From: JADGQN01 sp035315185
Lineage (GTDB): Bacteria; Desulfobacterota; Syntrophorhabdia; Syntrophorhabdales; WCHB1-27
DNA: 64,000 nucleotides
Assembly: GCA_035315185.1 (NCBI GenBank)
Contig: DATFYE010000083.1
Coordinates: 1-64,000 of the forward strand
Reading direction: 5' to 3'
The notes beneath the pieces were generated by a model that had not been told where the DNA came from, searched no databases, and saw only the letters and a program-made list of their open reading frames with translations. Below, piece by piece: positions 41,808 through 49,515 of this stretch (the stretch's first letter is position 1; each line of letters begins with the position of its first letter). The position numbers were made by a program, and so were the translations under genes.

Positions 41808-43197
41808 GACCGTGTACCCCTTCGTAAACGATCTCTCTGCCCAGCGATTCCGAAGCTATCTCCTTGAGCAGGCGCTTTCTTTCAGATGCAGAAAGGCGTG
41901 GTCGCGTTACTTTCGTGAAAAATCGCAGACGGTCGGGTATTGATACCCTCCCGGGTACGGTGGTGTTAAGCTGAATCAGCATTCTTTTGATGGCCGCATC
42001 GTCTAAACCGGAAAATTCCAGGTCTTCAACGTCAAGTAAAAGAAACGCTCCCCTCCGTAAAACGAATACGTTGCATGCCTTCAGATCGCGATGGGTTATC
42101 CCCTTGATGAACGCGGAAACGAGAAACGACGATAAGCCATCAATCAAACCGTCGCGCTCGGCCCTGCTCATCCCATCATAGTTTCTATCGAGAAACCGGT
42201 CTAGTTCCTCACCTTTTCCTGTCAGGTCTTCCATCGCAATGTAGCCGCGTGCTGAGACCGAGGCCTGTTGCAGACAGTAAGGACGAGGCGCTATGAAGAA
42301 ACGCATATACTCGAGAATCACATGGTTCTTCCACGCCCGGTGCAGCCTCCGCCTGCTAGCGTATGTCTTGCGGACGTGGTCAGTGTAGCGCTCGACCATT
42401 ACCTTGAGATCCTTCTTGATGGCGACGAGGTATTCACCACGCGTTTTCTCCTCCATGCCCCTCACGGTAACCCTGCTGCGTGAGGCGACAAGCACCGAGG
42501 TCGTCCTGAATGCCCGGGCCGCCTTCCTGGTGATCCAACGCTGCTTGAGACGCGCCAACTCCTGCTCCACACTGCCCCTTAGCGCATCACCGCCGTAACG
42601 GTTGAAAAACCATGCCTTCTCTCGCTCATCCATGCCGTCGTGCAGCATCGCGAGGGCATGGGAGACGTTTGAGACATCGTCAGCAAACGTAAATCTTTTT
42701 TTGAGGCTGCCCTTATGCAGATCCACAAGATAGAGCTGTCCGGAAGCTTCGACAATATTCCCAAGGTGCAGGTCGTTGTGGCGAAGACCTGTGGCCCTCA
42801 ACTTTTCAAGGAGAGGAATGATTACAGAGACGATTTTGGGCCGCTTTACCGAATCATATTTCCAGGCAATGAGCGGTTCACCCTCGATCCACTCCTGGAT
42901 CACGTATGATCCGCGACGCGCAACACCATAGCCGAGGGCCTTCGGGGTGAGTATGGATAGCGAGCGAAGTCTCTCGCTCAGTTCGTATTCTTTTTTCCCT
43001 CTCGGAAGAATGCGGTTCCTGATGAGGCCCGGTAGACCTTTCTCCTGGAAGAATTTTATGAAGACCTTTCCTCGGTCATGTTCCCAGATGAAGTGAGCCC
43101 GCTTTTCCTTCGGTTCGTGGCCGAGCCGCTCTACGACGCGCTCCAGCGATGGATCCTCCAGGAACCAGGTTATACCGGCTGTTTTGAAGGTATGCAA
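41785..43197 (-). CDS. Tandem protein-kinase-like protein (Kdo/LPS kinase type, two domains)
   Basis: The 470-residue protein contains two kinase-like halves. The first has K in K-V-F-I-K-F-F, the hinge E-W-I-E-G-E-P-L, the catalytic loop R-H-N-D-L-H-L-G-N-I and D-L-H in place of DFG. The second (about 260-450) has T-H-R-D-L-K-A-C-N-V-F and L-L-D-V-E-D-L. This is the WaaP/KdkA style of lipopolysaccharide core kinases. Both catalytic loops look active, which is unusual. It starts with TTG, with GGGAG upstream. It converges on the radical SAM gene, overlapping it through the repeat-derived end. Confidence 0.72.
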   Translation of the reverse strand: MHTFKTAGITWFLEDPSLERVVERLGHEPKEKRAHFIWEHDRGKVFIKFFQEKGLPGLIRNRILPRGKKEYELSERLRSLSILTPKALGYGVARRGSYVIQEWIEGEPLIAWKYDSVKRPKIVSVIIPLLEKLRATGLRHNDLHLGNIVEASGQLYLVDLHKGSLKKRFTFADDVSNVSHALAMLHDGMDEREKAWFFNRYGGDALRGSVEQELARLKQRWITRKAARAFRTTSVLVASRSRVTVRGMEEKTRGEYLVAIKKDLKVMVERYTDHVRKTYASRRRLHRAWKNHVILEYMRFFIAPRPYCLQQASVSARGYIAMEDLTGKGEELDRFLDRNYDGMSRAERDGLIDGLSSFLVSAFIKGITHRDLKACNVFVLRRGAFLLLDVEDLEFSGLDDAAIKRMLIQLNTTVPGRVSIPDRLRFFTKVTRPRLSASERKRLLKEIASESLGREIVYEGVHGLKREAWK

Positions 43198-44005
43198 TGT
43201 TCTCCCTCGGTACTATAGCAAAGGGCAGTGTCGAGAGTCAACGCAGGGGCTCACCCACAAGACAGCTTCGCTTGAGCCACGCCGGTCTGAGCCAGCTTTC
43301 AAACGTGGGCCGTCCTGCTCCAGAAAAAGCGGTTAAAGGCAGATCATGTTACTTTGAGTGTTATACCGTATGGATAATACTGATGGCATAATTTTGCGGT
43401 AGAACCCGCCATCTTTCAAGCAGCACAAGGGTTTGCAGACGTTAAGAAACGAAAAACAAATGAGTGAAGCTTAACATTTCCAAAAGAAGCCCAAAATCAA
43501 CCTCTGAATAGGATACTCTCTTCCACCAAACAAAGCCGTTGCGGTACCCAAGAAGATAACGTCAACCGGAAACAGCGAATTGGATGGGTTAGCTACTGTT
43601 GTCATGTACCCTTCTGATTCCCTCGGCCATTGCAGGGGATGAAATATAGACCGTCCCCATGCCACGAGGCACGGGTTAATCCTGAGACAAGGATGGTAAC
43701 GCTCCTAACGAGGTTTTTCAGTCTTTCTCAGAGATCGTTTCACTCAAGGAGGACGTCACATCGATTCATTGGCAGGGAATCAGAGCAACAGGCCGCGAAG
43801 ATGTGACCTCGTTTCCTGTGGCCACGCACAGACAAGGGCTTCAAAATGATGGGCATCAAGGAGGAGGCGGCACACACCTATACTGACTGTTGGATACCCC
43901 AGATTCTGCGCTTTCGTTACCAACCATACGGGGCAAATCCTCTTTTTTAAGCTGGAGGGGTGTGTGGGTTGTAGGTGGCTGTATATGAAGGTTTACCGGT
44001 GGCTG
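43198..44005. other. 808-bp stretch without a convincing gene
   Basis: Open frames here are short (64 codons or fewer) with no family character. I see no tRNA, repeat cassette or strong terminator. It separates the tandem-kinase gene from the 3' end of the peptide precursor, and could be decayed sequence. Confidence 0.5.
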
Positions 44006-44299
44006 CTAACAGCCGGTGGTTCCGGCACCACACGTAAAAGTGAGTCCGACGCCAACACACGCCCCAAAAGGCTGTCCCCCAGTATCGCACATAGCATTCG
44101 CACAGGTCCCATAATTGCACTCGGCACTTGTTGACCCCCCGGGAAGACAGTTAGGATGGGCCGGAGAATTTCCGTGGGCCTCGCAGTAACTTGCCGTTGG
44201 CCCGGTATGGCAAACGCCTACGTCATCCGTTCCAGACATACAGTTGCCATATGCTGTTTGCCTTCTTCCGTTCAGATTTATCAACTTCGGGGGGGGCAT
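44006..44299 (-). CDS. Cys/Gly-rich peptide, candidate RiPP precursor (ScmA-like)
   Basis: The 97-residue peptide begins M-P-P-P-K-L-I-N-L-N-G-R-R-Q and then has ten cysteines (20, 30, 39, 51, 61, 66, 71, 81, 90, 97) spaced mostly 9-12 residues apart. Most are followed by x-x-G and A/P/S (C-M-S-G-T, C-H-T-G-P-T-A-S, C-L-P-G-G-S, C-D-T-G-G). A short leader plus repeated Cys core is typical of radical-SAM-modified peptides and recalls the SynChlorMet ScmA family. A PqqD-like chaperone gene overlaps its start by 77 nt. No modifying enzyme is nearby. Confidence 0.62.
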   Translation of the reverse strand: MPPPKLINLNGRRQTAYGNCMSGTDDVGVCHTGPTASYCEAHGNSPAHPNCLPGGSTSAECNYGTCANAMCDTGGQPFGACVGVGLTFTCGAGTTGC

Positions 44300-44666
44300 A
44301 CTTGAAGGTCTTCAGCTCGCAGATATGCCCCGAGGGAGGGGAGGAAAAGCTTTCCTGCCTTTTCTCACCGGGGGGAAGGCCCGGTCCAGTGCTGCCGAAT
44401 CCGGCAAGACCCTGGGCAGCGAGCTCGTCAATAAATTCCTCGACATGCTCTCGTGCTGCTTCAGGTACCTCGTGAGCAGAGGCAAGGATCTCCTTGAAGA
44501 GATCATCTGTCGTATGCTCCCCGTCCATGAGCTTCCACACGTGGACGCCGATGGGGCTCAGGCCGAAACCACGACCGGTATCGGGGTTGAAGAGAACGGC
44601 CCAGTCGTCAAACTCCTCACGGAGCACGACATAAGGGTTGGCCAGGGGTTTTTCATCGTTTTTCAC
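44223..44666 (-). CDS. PqqD-family peptide-modification chaperone (ScmD-like)
   Basis: The first ~95 residues follow the PqqD fold: N-P-Y-V-V-L-R-E-E-F-D-D-W-A-V-L-F-N-P-D-T-G, G-F-G-L-S-P-I-G-V-H-V-W-K-L-M-D-G and a helical T-D-D-L...F-I-D-E-L. PqqD proteins bind the leader of a RiPP precursor and present it to a radical SAM enzyme. The remaining ~50 residues are atypical; just before the C8 run they read L-K-T-F-K-Y-A-P-P, which looks like precursor leader in the wrong frame. Similarity to SynChlorMet ScmD is from memory. Confidence 0.72.
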   Translation of the reverse strand: MKNDEKPLANPYVVLREEFDDWAVLFNPDTGRGFGLSPIGVHVWKLMDGEHTTDDLFKEILASAHEVPEAAREHVEEFIDELAAQGLAGFGSTGPGLPPGEKRQESFSSPPSGHICELKTFKYAPPEVDKSERKKANSIWQLYVWNG

Positions 44667-45056
44667 GCTAGCGCTTTATGCCTTCCGCTCAACATTTCTA
44701 AAGACAGAGCAACACTGATAGAAAGCACACCGCGATTTTAAGCAATCTCCATGCCAAAGTACCACAGTGCTTCGTATCACTATAAGTACGTCGTATGTTG
44801 TTATTGCACGTGAGGCTTCAAGGTGACGATGAGGATGATGCATTTCGTTCTTACAGCCGACCATACTTGCCATGCGTAATCTTCTAGTGTTTCAGAGAAT
44901 CGAATTTCAACGGTTACAGGAAGCAGTGAACACGCCCGTTTATCTATTTAACACGACATCATATTTTGGTTATAAGATTCACCACTACTTAAAAGTATCT
45001 CACGCCGAAAAGCCCGGAGAGAATCATGTCCCTCCGGGCCTTAACACCTTAACGCG
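44667..45056. other. 390-bp stretch without a gene, with a hairpin
   Basis: No credible frame is seen. A GCCCGGAG (45012-45019) / CTCCGGGC (45032-45039) stem lies near the right end, without a T-run. The upstream part should hold the promoter for the PqqD-like gene on the minus strand. The insertion sequence begins 17 nt beyond. Confidence 0.5.
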
Positions 45057-45072
45057 AGCCCGTCGATTTTTG
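45057..45072. repeat. Left target-site duplication
   Basis: AGCCCGTCGATTTTTG, identical to 46516-46531, directly flanks the insertion sequence. Confidence 0.85.
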
Positions 45073-46515
45073 TGTCACCGCAAAATGATAATGTCCTATT
45101 TCTGCAAAGTAGAAATGTCCTATTCCGGGAATGCTACACTGCTTCTTTTCCAGAGGAGGCAGGATGGCGGAAGGGGACATTGTCATGGTGCGCCAGAGGG
45201 AGCTGAAGCGGCTGCATGTGATCCGCAAGGTGATGGAAGGAACACTCACGCAGAGGGATGCAGCAGGCCTTATGTCATTATCCGAGCGGCAGATCCGCCG
45301 CATCGTCGCGCGGATACGGGAAGAAGGGGATGAAGGGATACGGCATAGATCGAGAGGCAGACCGTCAAAGAGAAAGTTGCCTTTCAAAGAGAGGATCGTC
45401 CAGCTCTACCGGAGCACCTATCCCGACTTCGGACCCACCCTGTTCACCGAGAAGCTCGAAGAGCGCGAAGGGATCGTTATCAGCCGCGAGACAGTACGCA
45501 CCTGGCTCATGGAGGAAGGGGAATGGAAGAAACACCGCAAACACAAAGCCCACCGGCAATGGCGCCAGAGGAAGGATTGCTACGGAGAGATGCTCCAGAT
45601 GGACGGTTCCCACCATGACTGGTTTGAGGGCAGAGGACCGCACTGTGTGCTCATGGCCTACAGCGACGATGCGACCGGCAGGGCCTACGGGAGGTTCTAC
45701 GACTACGAAGGGACCATCCCTGCCATGGACAGCTTCACGAGATACATCACGAAGCATGGCGTCCCGATGAGCGTCTACCTGGACAAGCACACGACCTACA
45801 AGTCGTGGGCACGAAGAGACGAATTCCAGGAGATCGAACCTGTAAGCCAGTTCGGCAGGGCCCTTAAGGAACTCGGGGTCAGGATGCTCCACGCCCACTC
45901 TCCCCAGGCCAAAGGAAGGATTGAGCGCCTCTTTCAGACCCTTCAGGACCGTCTGGTCAAAGAGATGCGGCTGCGCAACGTGAGCACGATACCGGAGGCG
46001 AACAGGTTCCTCGCTTCCTATCTCCCCGTGTATAACCGGCGCTTCAGTGTGCCGCCAAAGAAGAACGAGGACTTGCACCGCATGGTCAAAGACGTCGATC
46101 TCGATACCATCCTCTGCATAAAGACGGAACGGACCCTCAAGAATGATCACACGATCCAGTACAACGGAACGCTCTACCAGATACAGGACCGGATCCATGC
46201 GAAGAAAGTCATGGTTGAGGAACTGATTGACGGCTGCATGAGAATCCGCCATAAGGGGGTGCCGCTCTCGTTCCACGAGATCGTGAAGAGGCCGGCCGCA
46301 CCGGAGAAAGAGCGTCCGTTCATCGCCAAAGGCAAAGGCCACCGTCCCCCGATCGATCACGGGTGGAGACCGCCGTGGTTCAAGCAATCGAGAAGGGAAG
46401 ACTACGGTACGGCAACAGGCGCCTCATGACAGTACAAGAACAAAAACAGATGATGAAGTGCATACCGGACATTTCTACTTTGCTAAGAACAGGACATTTC
46501 TACTTTGCGTTGACA
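45073..46515 (+). mobile_element. Insertion sequence (ISNCY/IS1202-like), complete
   Basis: The element is 1443 bp. Ends are TGTCACCGCAAA on the left and TTTGCGTTGACA on the right (inverted). Each end carries the word GCAAAGTAGAAATGTCC or a near copy twice, about 30 bp apart (left copy near 45104-45120; right copies near 46476-46508, inverted), probably transposase sites. A 16-bp direct repeat flanks it. With an intact transposase this looks like a recent insertion. Confidence 0.88.
45164..46429 (+). CDS. DDE transposase, ISNCY-type
   Basis: From ATG 45164 (GGAGG 5 nt upstream) the protein has 421 residues. An N-terminal helix-turn-helix (T-Q-R-D-A-A-G-L-M-S-L-S-E-R-Q-I-R-R-I) precedes an RNase H-like core: D in L-Q-M-D-G-S-H-H-D-W-F, D in V-Y-L-D-K-H-T-T-Y and E in K-G-R-I-E-R-L-F-Q-T-L. 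The C-terminus has the Y-N-R-R-F-S-V-P-P segment common to this group. All catalytic acids are present. It is the only gene in the element. Confidence 0.9.
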   Translation: MAEGDIVMVRQRELKRLHVIRKVMEGTLTQRDAAGLMSLSERQIRRIVARIREEGDEGIRHRSRGRPSKRKLPFKERIVQLYRSTYPDFGPTLFTEKLEEREGIVISRETVRTWLMEEGEWKKHRKHKAHRQWRQRKDCYGEMLQMDGSHHDWFEGRGPHCVLMAYSDDATGRAYGRFYDYEGTIPAMDSFTRYITKHGVPMSVYLDKHTTYKSWARRDEFQEIEPVSQFGRALKELGVRMLHAHSPQAKGRIERLFQTLQDRLVKEMRLRNVSTIPEANRFLASYLPVYNRRFSVPPKKNEDLHRMVKDVDLDTILCIKTERTLKNDHTIQYNGTLYQIQDRIHAKKVMVEELIDGCMRIRHKGVPLSFHEIVKRPAAPEKERPFIAKGKGHRPPIDHGWRPPWFKQSRREDYGTATGAS

Positions 46516-46531
46516 AGCCCGTCGATTTTTG
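46516..46531. repeat. Right target-site duplication
   Basis: AGCCCGTCGATTTTTG, an exact copy of 45057-45072. Confidence 0.85.
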
Positions 46532-46623
46532 TTGCATTCGCCAAGCACAGGTGATAATCAGTATACGGAAGGCGGGGTGAAGTTCGGCAAGTGAAACAAG
46601 CGAATTGCGAGGCGGAGTGACTT

Positions 46624-47802
46624 ATGGAGAAGAAGTCATACAGCCCGGATAAACTATGCGCCTTCTTTTCCCCTCTCAAAATTCTGCTCGAAGCGGGCGC
46701 AACCGCGAGAACCGGAATAGAAGCGCGGCGGCTCGGCGCGAAAAAGGCCCTCATCGTAACGGACCCGGGCATAGTCGCTGCCGGACTGGTCGAGCCCGTC
46801 CGTGCCTCGCTCCTTGGGGAAAAGATCGAGGTCTCCGTCTTCGACGGGGTCGAGCCCGAGCCGTCCGCGAGGGTGATGGACCGGGCCGGTCAGGCGGCGC
46901 GGGCAGGCGGGGTCGACGTCATCATAGGACTCGGCGGGGGCAGCTCGCTCGACACCGCGAAGGGCGCCTCAATACTGGGGACGAACGAGGGGGGAGTCCT
47001 CGATTATGCAGGTCACGACATGGTCCCGACGAGGGGGCTTCCGAAGGTTCTCTTGCCCACGAGCGCGAGCGGGAGCGAGGTGACGAGGGTCTTTGCCCCC
47101 ACGGATGAGAAGGACGGCACAAAAAAGGTAATCTACACGCCGTTCAACTTGGCCGAGGTCGTCATTGTCGACCCTCTCCTCGGTATGTCCATGCCACCCG
47201 AGATGACGGCCGAGACGGGGATCGATGGCATGGTCGCAGCAATCGAGAGTTACGTCTGCGTGAATGAGAGTCCCTTCTCCGACCTCCTCGCGCTGGAGGC
47301 GATCAGGCTCGCGAGCCGGAGCCTGCCTGTCGCCTTCGCCAAAGCAGACCACCTCGGCGCCAGGCTCGACCTCTGTCTTTCGGCGGTATTGGCCAACCTT
47401 GCGTGGCAGAGCGGCGGTCTGGGCGCGGTCCATGGCCTCACCTACGTCCTCGAGACGGAGTGCGGTCTCAAGCACGCAAGGGCAAGCAGCGTGATGCTGC
47501 CCCACGTGATGGAATATAACCTCGTTGGCGCGTTGGGCAGATACGCTTCTGTGGCGGAGGCAATGGGGGAGAACGTTTCGGGCTTAAGCCCCTTCGACGC
47601 CGCGGAGCGGGCCGTCTTCGCCGTGTGGAGGCTGCTCAGGGCGGTGGGCATTTCGGACAGGCTTTCCGATTACGGCGTGACGAAGGAGCACCTGCCGAGG
47701 CTGGTTGCGGGGGCCATGAAGCAGGCAAGGCTCTTCGTGCCGAACCCGAGGAATCTGACCGAAGAGGATGTGGAGAAGATCTATTTGAACGCGCTCGGCT
47801 AG
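46624..47802 (+). CDS. Iron-containing alcohol dehydrogenase family protein with altered metal site
   Basis: The 392-residue protein has the NAD(P)-binding G-L-G-G-G-S-S-L-D-T-A-K (102-113) and the metal-site region. Group III dehydrogenases bind iron through Asp, His, His, His. Here D201, H270 and H284 are at the expected positions, but the His four residues after the Asp is Ala205 (D-G-M-V-A-A-I-E), and the active-site His after H270 is Tyr274. It may use another metal or catalyse a different reaction. It starts a GC-richer block; the next gene is a TRAP receptor, 34 nt away. Confidence 0.85.
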   Translation: MEKKSYSPDKLCAFFSPLKILLEAGATARTGIEARRLGAKKALIVTDPGIVAAGLVEPVRASLLGEKIEVSVFDGVEPEPSARVMDRAGQAARAGGVDVIIGLGGGSSLDTAKGASILGTNEGGVLDYAGHDMVPTRGLPKVLLPTSASGSEVTRVFAPTDEKDGTKKVIYTPFNLAEVVIVDPLLGMSMPPEMTAETGIDGMVAAIESYVCVNESPFSDLLALEAIRLASRSLPVAFAKADHLGARLDLCLSAVLANLAWQSGGLGAVHGLTYVLETECGLKHARASSVMLPHVMEYNLVGALGRYASVAEAMGENVSGLSPFDAAERAVFAVWRLLRAVGISDRLSDYGVTKEHLPRLVAGAMKQARLFVPNPRNLTEEDVEKIYLNALG

Positions 47803-47836
47803 CAGCAGTACGAGAAAAGTAAAAGGGGGAGTCAAC

Positions 47837-48889
47837 ATGAAAAGCGTATTATGGATAATGGCGGCGGTCGCGATCGTTGCCGTCGCGCCGTTCTTTGCGG
47901 CGCCGAACGTCTACGGGCAGGCCAAGCCGATCGAGCTCTCGTACAGCAGCTTCTTCCCGGCCTCGTACGGGCTGGGCCAGGCGGCGGCGGCATGGGCGAA
48001 AGAAGTGGAGAAGCGGACGAACGGCAGGGTGAGGATCACCGTCCACCACTCGGGCACGCTCACCGATGCCAACAACTGCTACGAAGGGGTGGTGAACGAC
48101 ATTTCCGACATCGGCCAGTCGGTCCTCTCGTACACGAGGGGCCGTTTCCCCCTCATGGAGGTCCTCGACCTGCCGGGATATCCCGTGTCGGCGCGGGTGA
48201 CCACGAAGGTCTGCGATGAATTCTACAAGCATTTCAAGCCGAAGGAGTTCGCGGATACCCACGTGCTCTACATGCATGCCCACATCCCCGGGACCATCGC
48301 CATGGTGAAGAAACCGGTGAGGACCCTCGAGGACCTGAAGGGGATGAAAATACGAACGACAGGCCTTGCCACCAAGATCATCGAGGCCCTCGGCGGCACC
48401 CCGGTGGCCATGTCGAAGGGCGACCAGTACGATGCCATGAGTAAGGGCGTCGTCGACGGCACAGTCTCATCGCCGAACGAGCTCATTGGCTACAAGGTCT
48501 CGGAGGTGGCCAAGTACAGCACCATCCTCGGAGACGTGGGCTACGTGTCGTGCATGTTCGTCGTCATGAATAACGAGAAATGGGCGAAGCTCCCGGCTGA
48601 TATCCAGAAGATCTTCACCGACGTGAGCAACGAGTGGGTGGACTACACGGGCAGGGAGTGGAACCGCATCGAGATCGAGGGCTTTCAGTTCGGAAAGAAG
48701 GTCGGCCACAACTTCATCTACCTTTCGCCCCAGGAGCAGGCCCGCTGGAGGAAGGCCGTCAGCCCCCTCCAGGACGACTACATCAAGGCGATGCAGACGA
48801 AGGGACTGCCCGGAAAGGAGGCCGCTGCATACCGGCAGCAACTCATAGAGAAATACGGCAAGGAGTACGGACCGCTGAAATACGAGTAA
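47837..48889 (+). CDS. dctP: TRAP transporter solute-binding protein (DctP family)
   Basis: The 350-residue periplasmic receptor has AAAAGGGGGAG before ATG and a signal peptide ending near V-Y-G-Q-A (residue 29). DctP features include T-N-G-R-V-R-I-T-V-H-H-S-G-T-L, L-K-G-M-K-I-R-T-T-G, and K-G-V-V-D-G-T-V-S-S. The Arg in K-I-R-T is the usual carboxylate clamp, so the ligand is probably an organic acid. It forms a transporter with the two following membrane subunits. Confidence 0.92.
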   Translation: MKSVLWIMAAVAIVAVAPFFAAPNVYGQAKPIELSYSSFFPASYGLGQAAAAWAKEVEKRTNGRVRITVHHSGTLTDANNCYEGVVNDISDIGQSVLSYTRGRFPLMEVLDLPGYPVSARVTTKVCDEFYKHFKPKEFADTHVLYMHAHIPGTIAMVKKPVRTLEDLKGMKIRTTGLATKIIEALGGTPVAMSKGDQYDAMSKGVVDGTVSSPNELIGYKVSEVAKYSTILGDVGYVSCMFVVMNNEKWAKLPADIQKIFTDVSNEWVDYTGREWNRIEIEGFQFGKKVGHNFIYLSPQEQARWRKAVSPLQDDYIKAMQTKGLPGKEAAAYRQQLIEKYGKEYGPLKYE

Positions 48890-48949
48890 AAGACGCACGG
48901 TGAGCCGGCGGTCCGCCATGCGGCTCCGTCTTCTGGAGCCCGAAGAACC

Positions 48950-49489
48950 TTGTGTAGCGCAAGGGGTGCCCGGACGGCGTCATGCGGGGAGGGTAGGATT
49001 CGTTACTTCATACGCTCCGTCGAGGCTTTCAGTCGGCTGATCTGTTGGATCGCGGCTTTGGCCCTGGTAGGAATGATGCTCCTCACCACCTGCGACGTGG
49101 TGGGACGCTATATCGGCTATCCGATAAAAGGCACCTTCGATATCGTCGGTCTGCTGGGCGCGCTGGTCGCGGCCCTTCCCCTCGCTTACACCCAGATGTT
49201 GAAGCGCCACGTGGCGATGGAATTCATGGCGACCCACGGAGGCAAAACTGTCCAGGCTGTTACCAATACCCTCGTCTGCCTCCTCGGCATAGGGGCCTAT
49301 GCCCTCATCGCCTGGCGGTGCTCCGTGCTCGCCGCAAAGTTCTGGACGGTGGGGAGAGTCTCCGACACCATCGAGCTGGCCCTCTGTCCGTTCGTCTACG
49401 TCGTGGCCTTCGGCTGCGCCCTCAATTGCCTGGTCCTCGTGATAGACCTCTACCATGTCTTCGCGCCGGCAAAGGAGAGCGCCGAATGA
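48950..49489 (+). CDS. dctQ: TRAP transporter small membrane subunit (DctQ family)
   Basis: The conserved part begins I-R-Y-F-I-R-S-V-E-A-F-S-R and has four membrane helices, with T-C-D-V-V-G-R-Y in helix 2 as in DctQ. The only standard upstream start is TTG 48950. A far better ribosome binding site (GGGGAGGGTAGG) ends directly before an ATT codon at 48998, giving a more typical 163-residue protein. The true start may therefore be an unusual ATT. Confidence 0.83.
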   Translation: MCSARGARTASCGEGRIRYFIRSVEAFSRLICWIAALALVGMMLLTTCDVVGRYIGYPIKGTFDIVGLLGALVAALPLAYTQMLKRHVAMEFMATHGGKTVQAVTNTLVCLLGIGAYALIAWRCSVLAAKFWTVGRVSDTIELALCPFVYVVAFGCALNCLVLVIDLYHVFAPAKESAE

Positions 49490-49515
49490 GGCGCTGAAAC
49501 AGAGGGGAAGAAAGG

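Noticed and set aside
43471..43665. 64-codon minus-strand frame downstream of the precursor
   Set aside because: No ribosome binding site, no recognised motif; treated as non-coding.
45365..46387. 340-codon minus-strand frame in the insertion sequence
   Set aside because: Antisense of the DDE transposase; no motif of its own.
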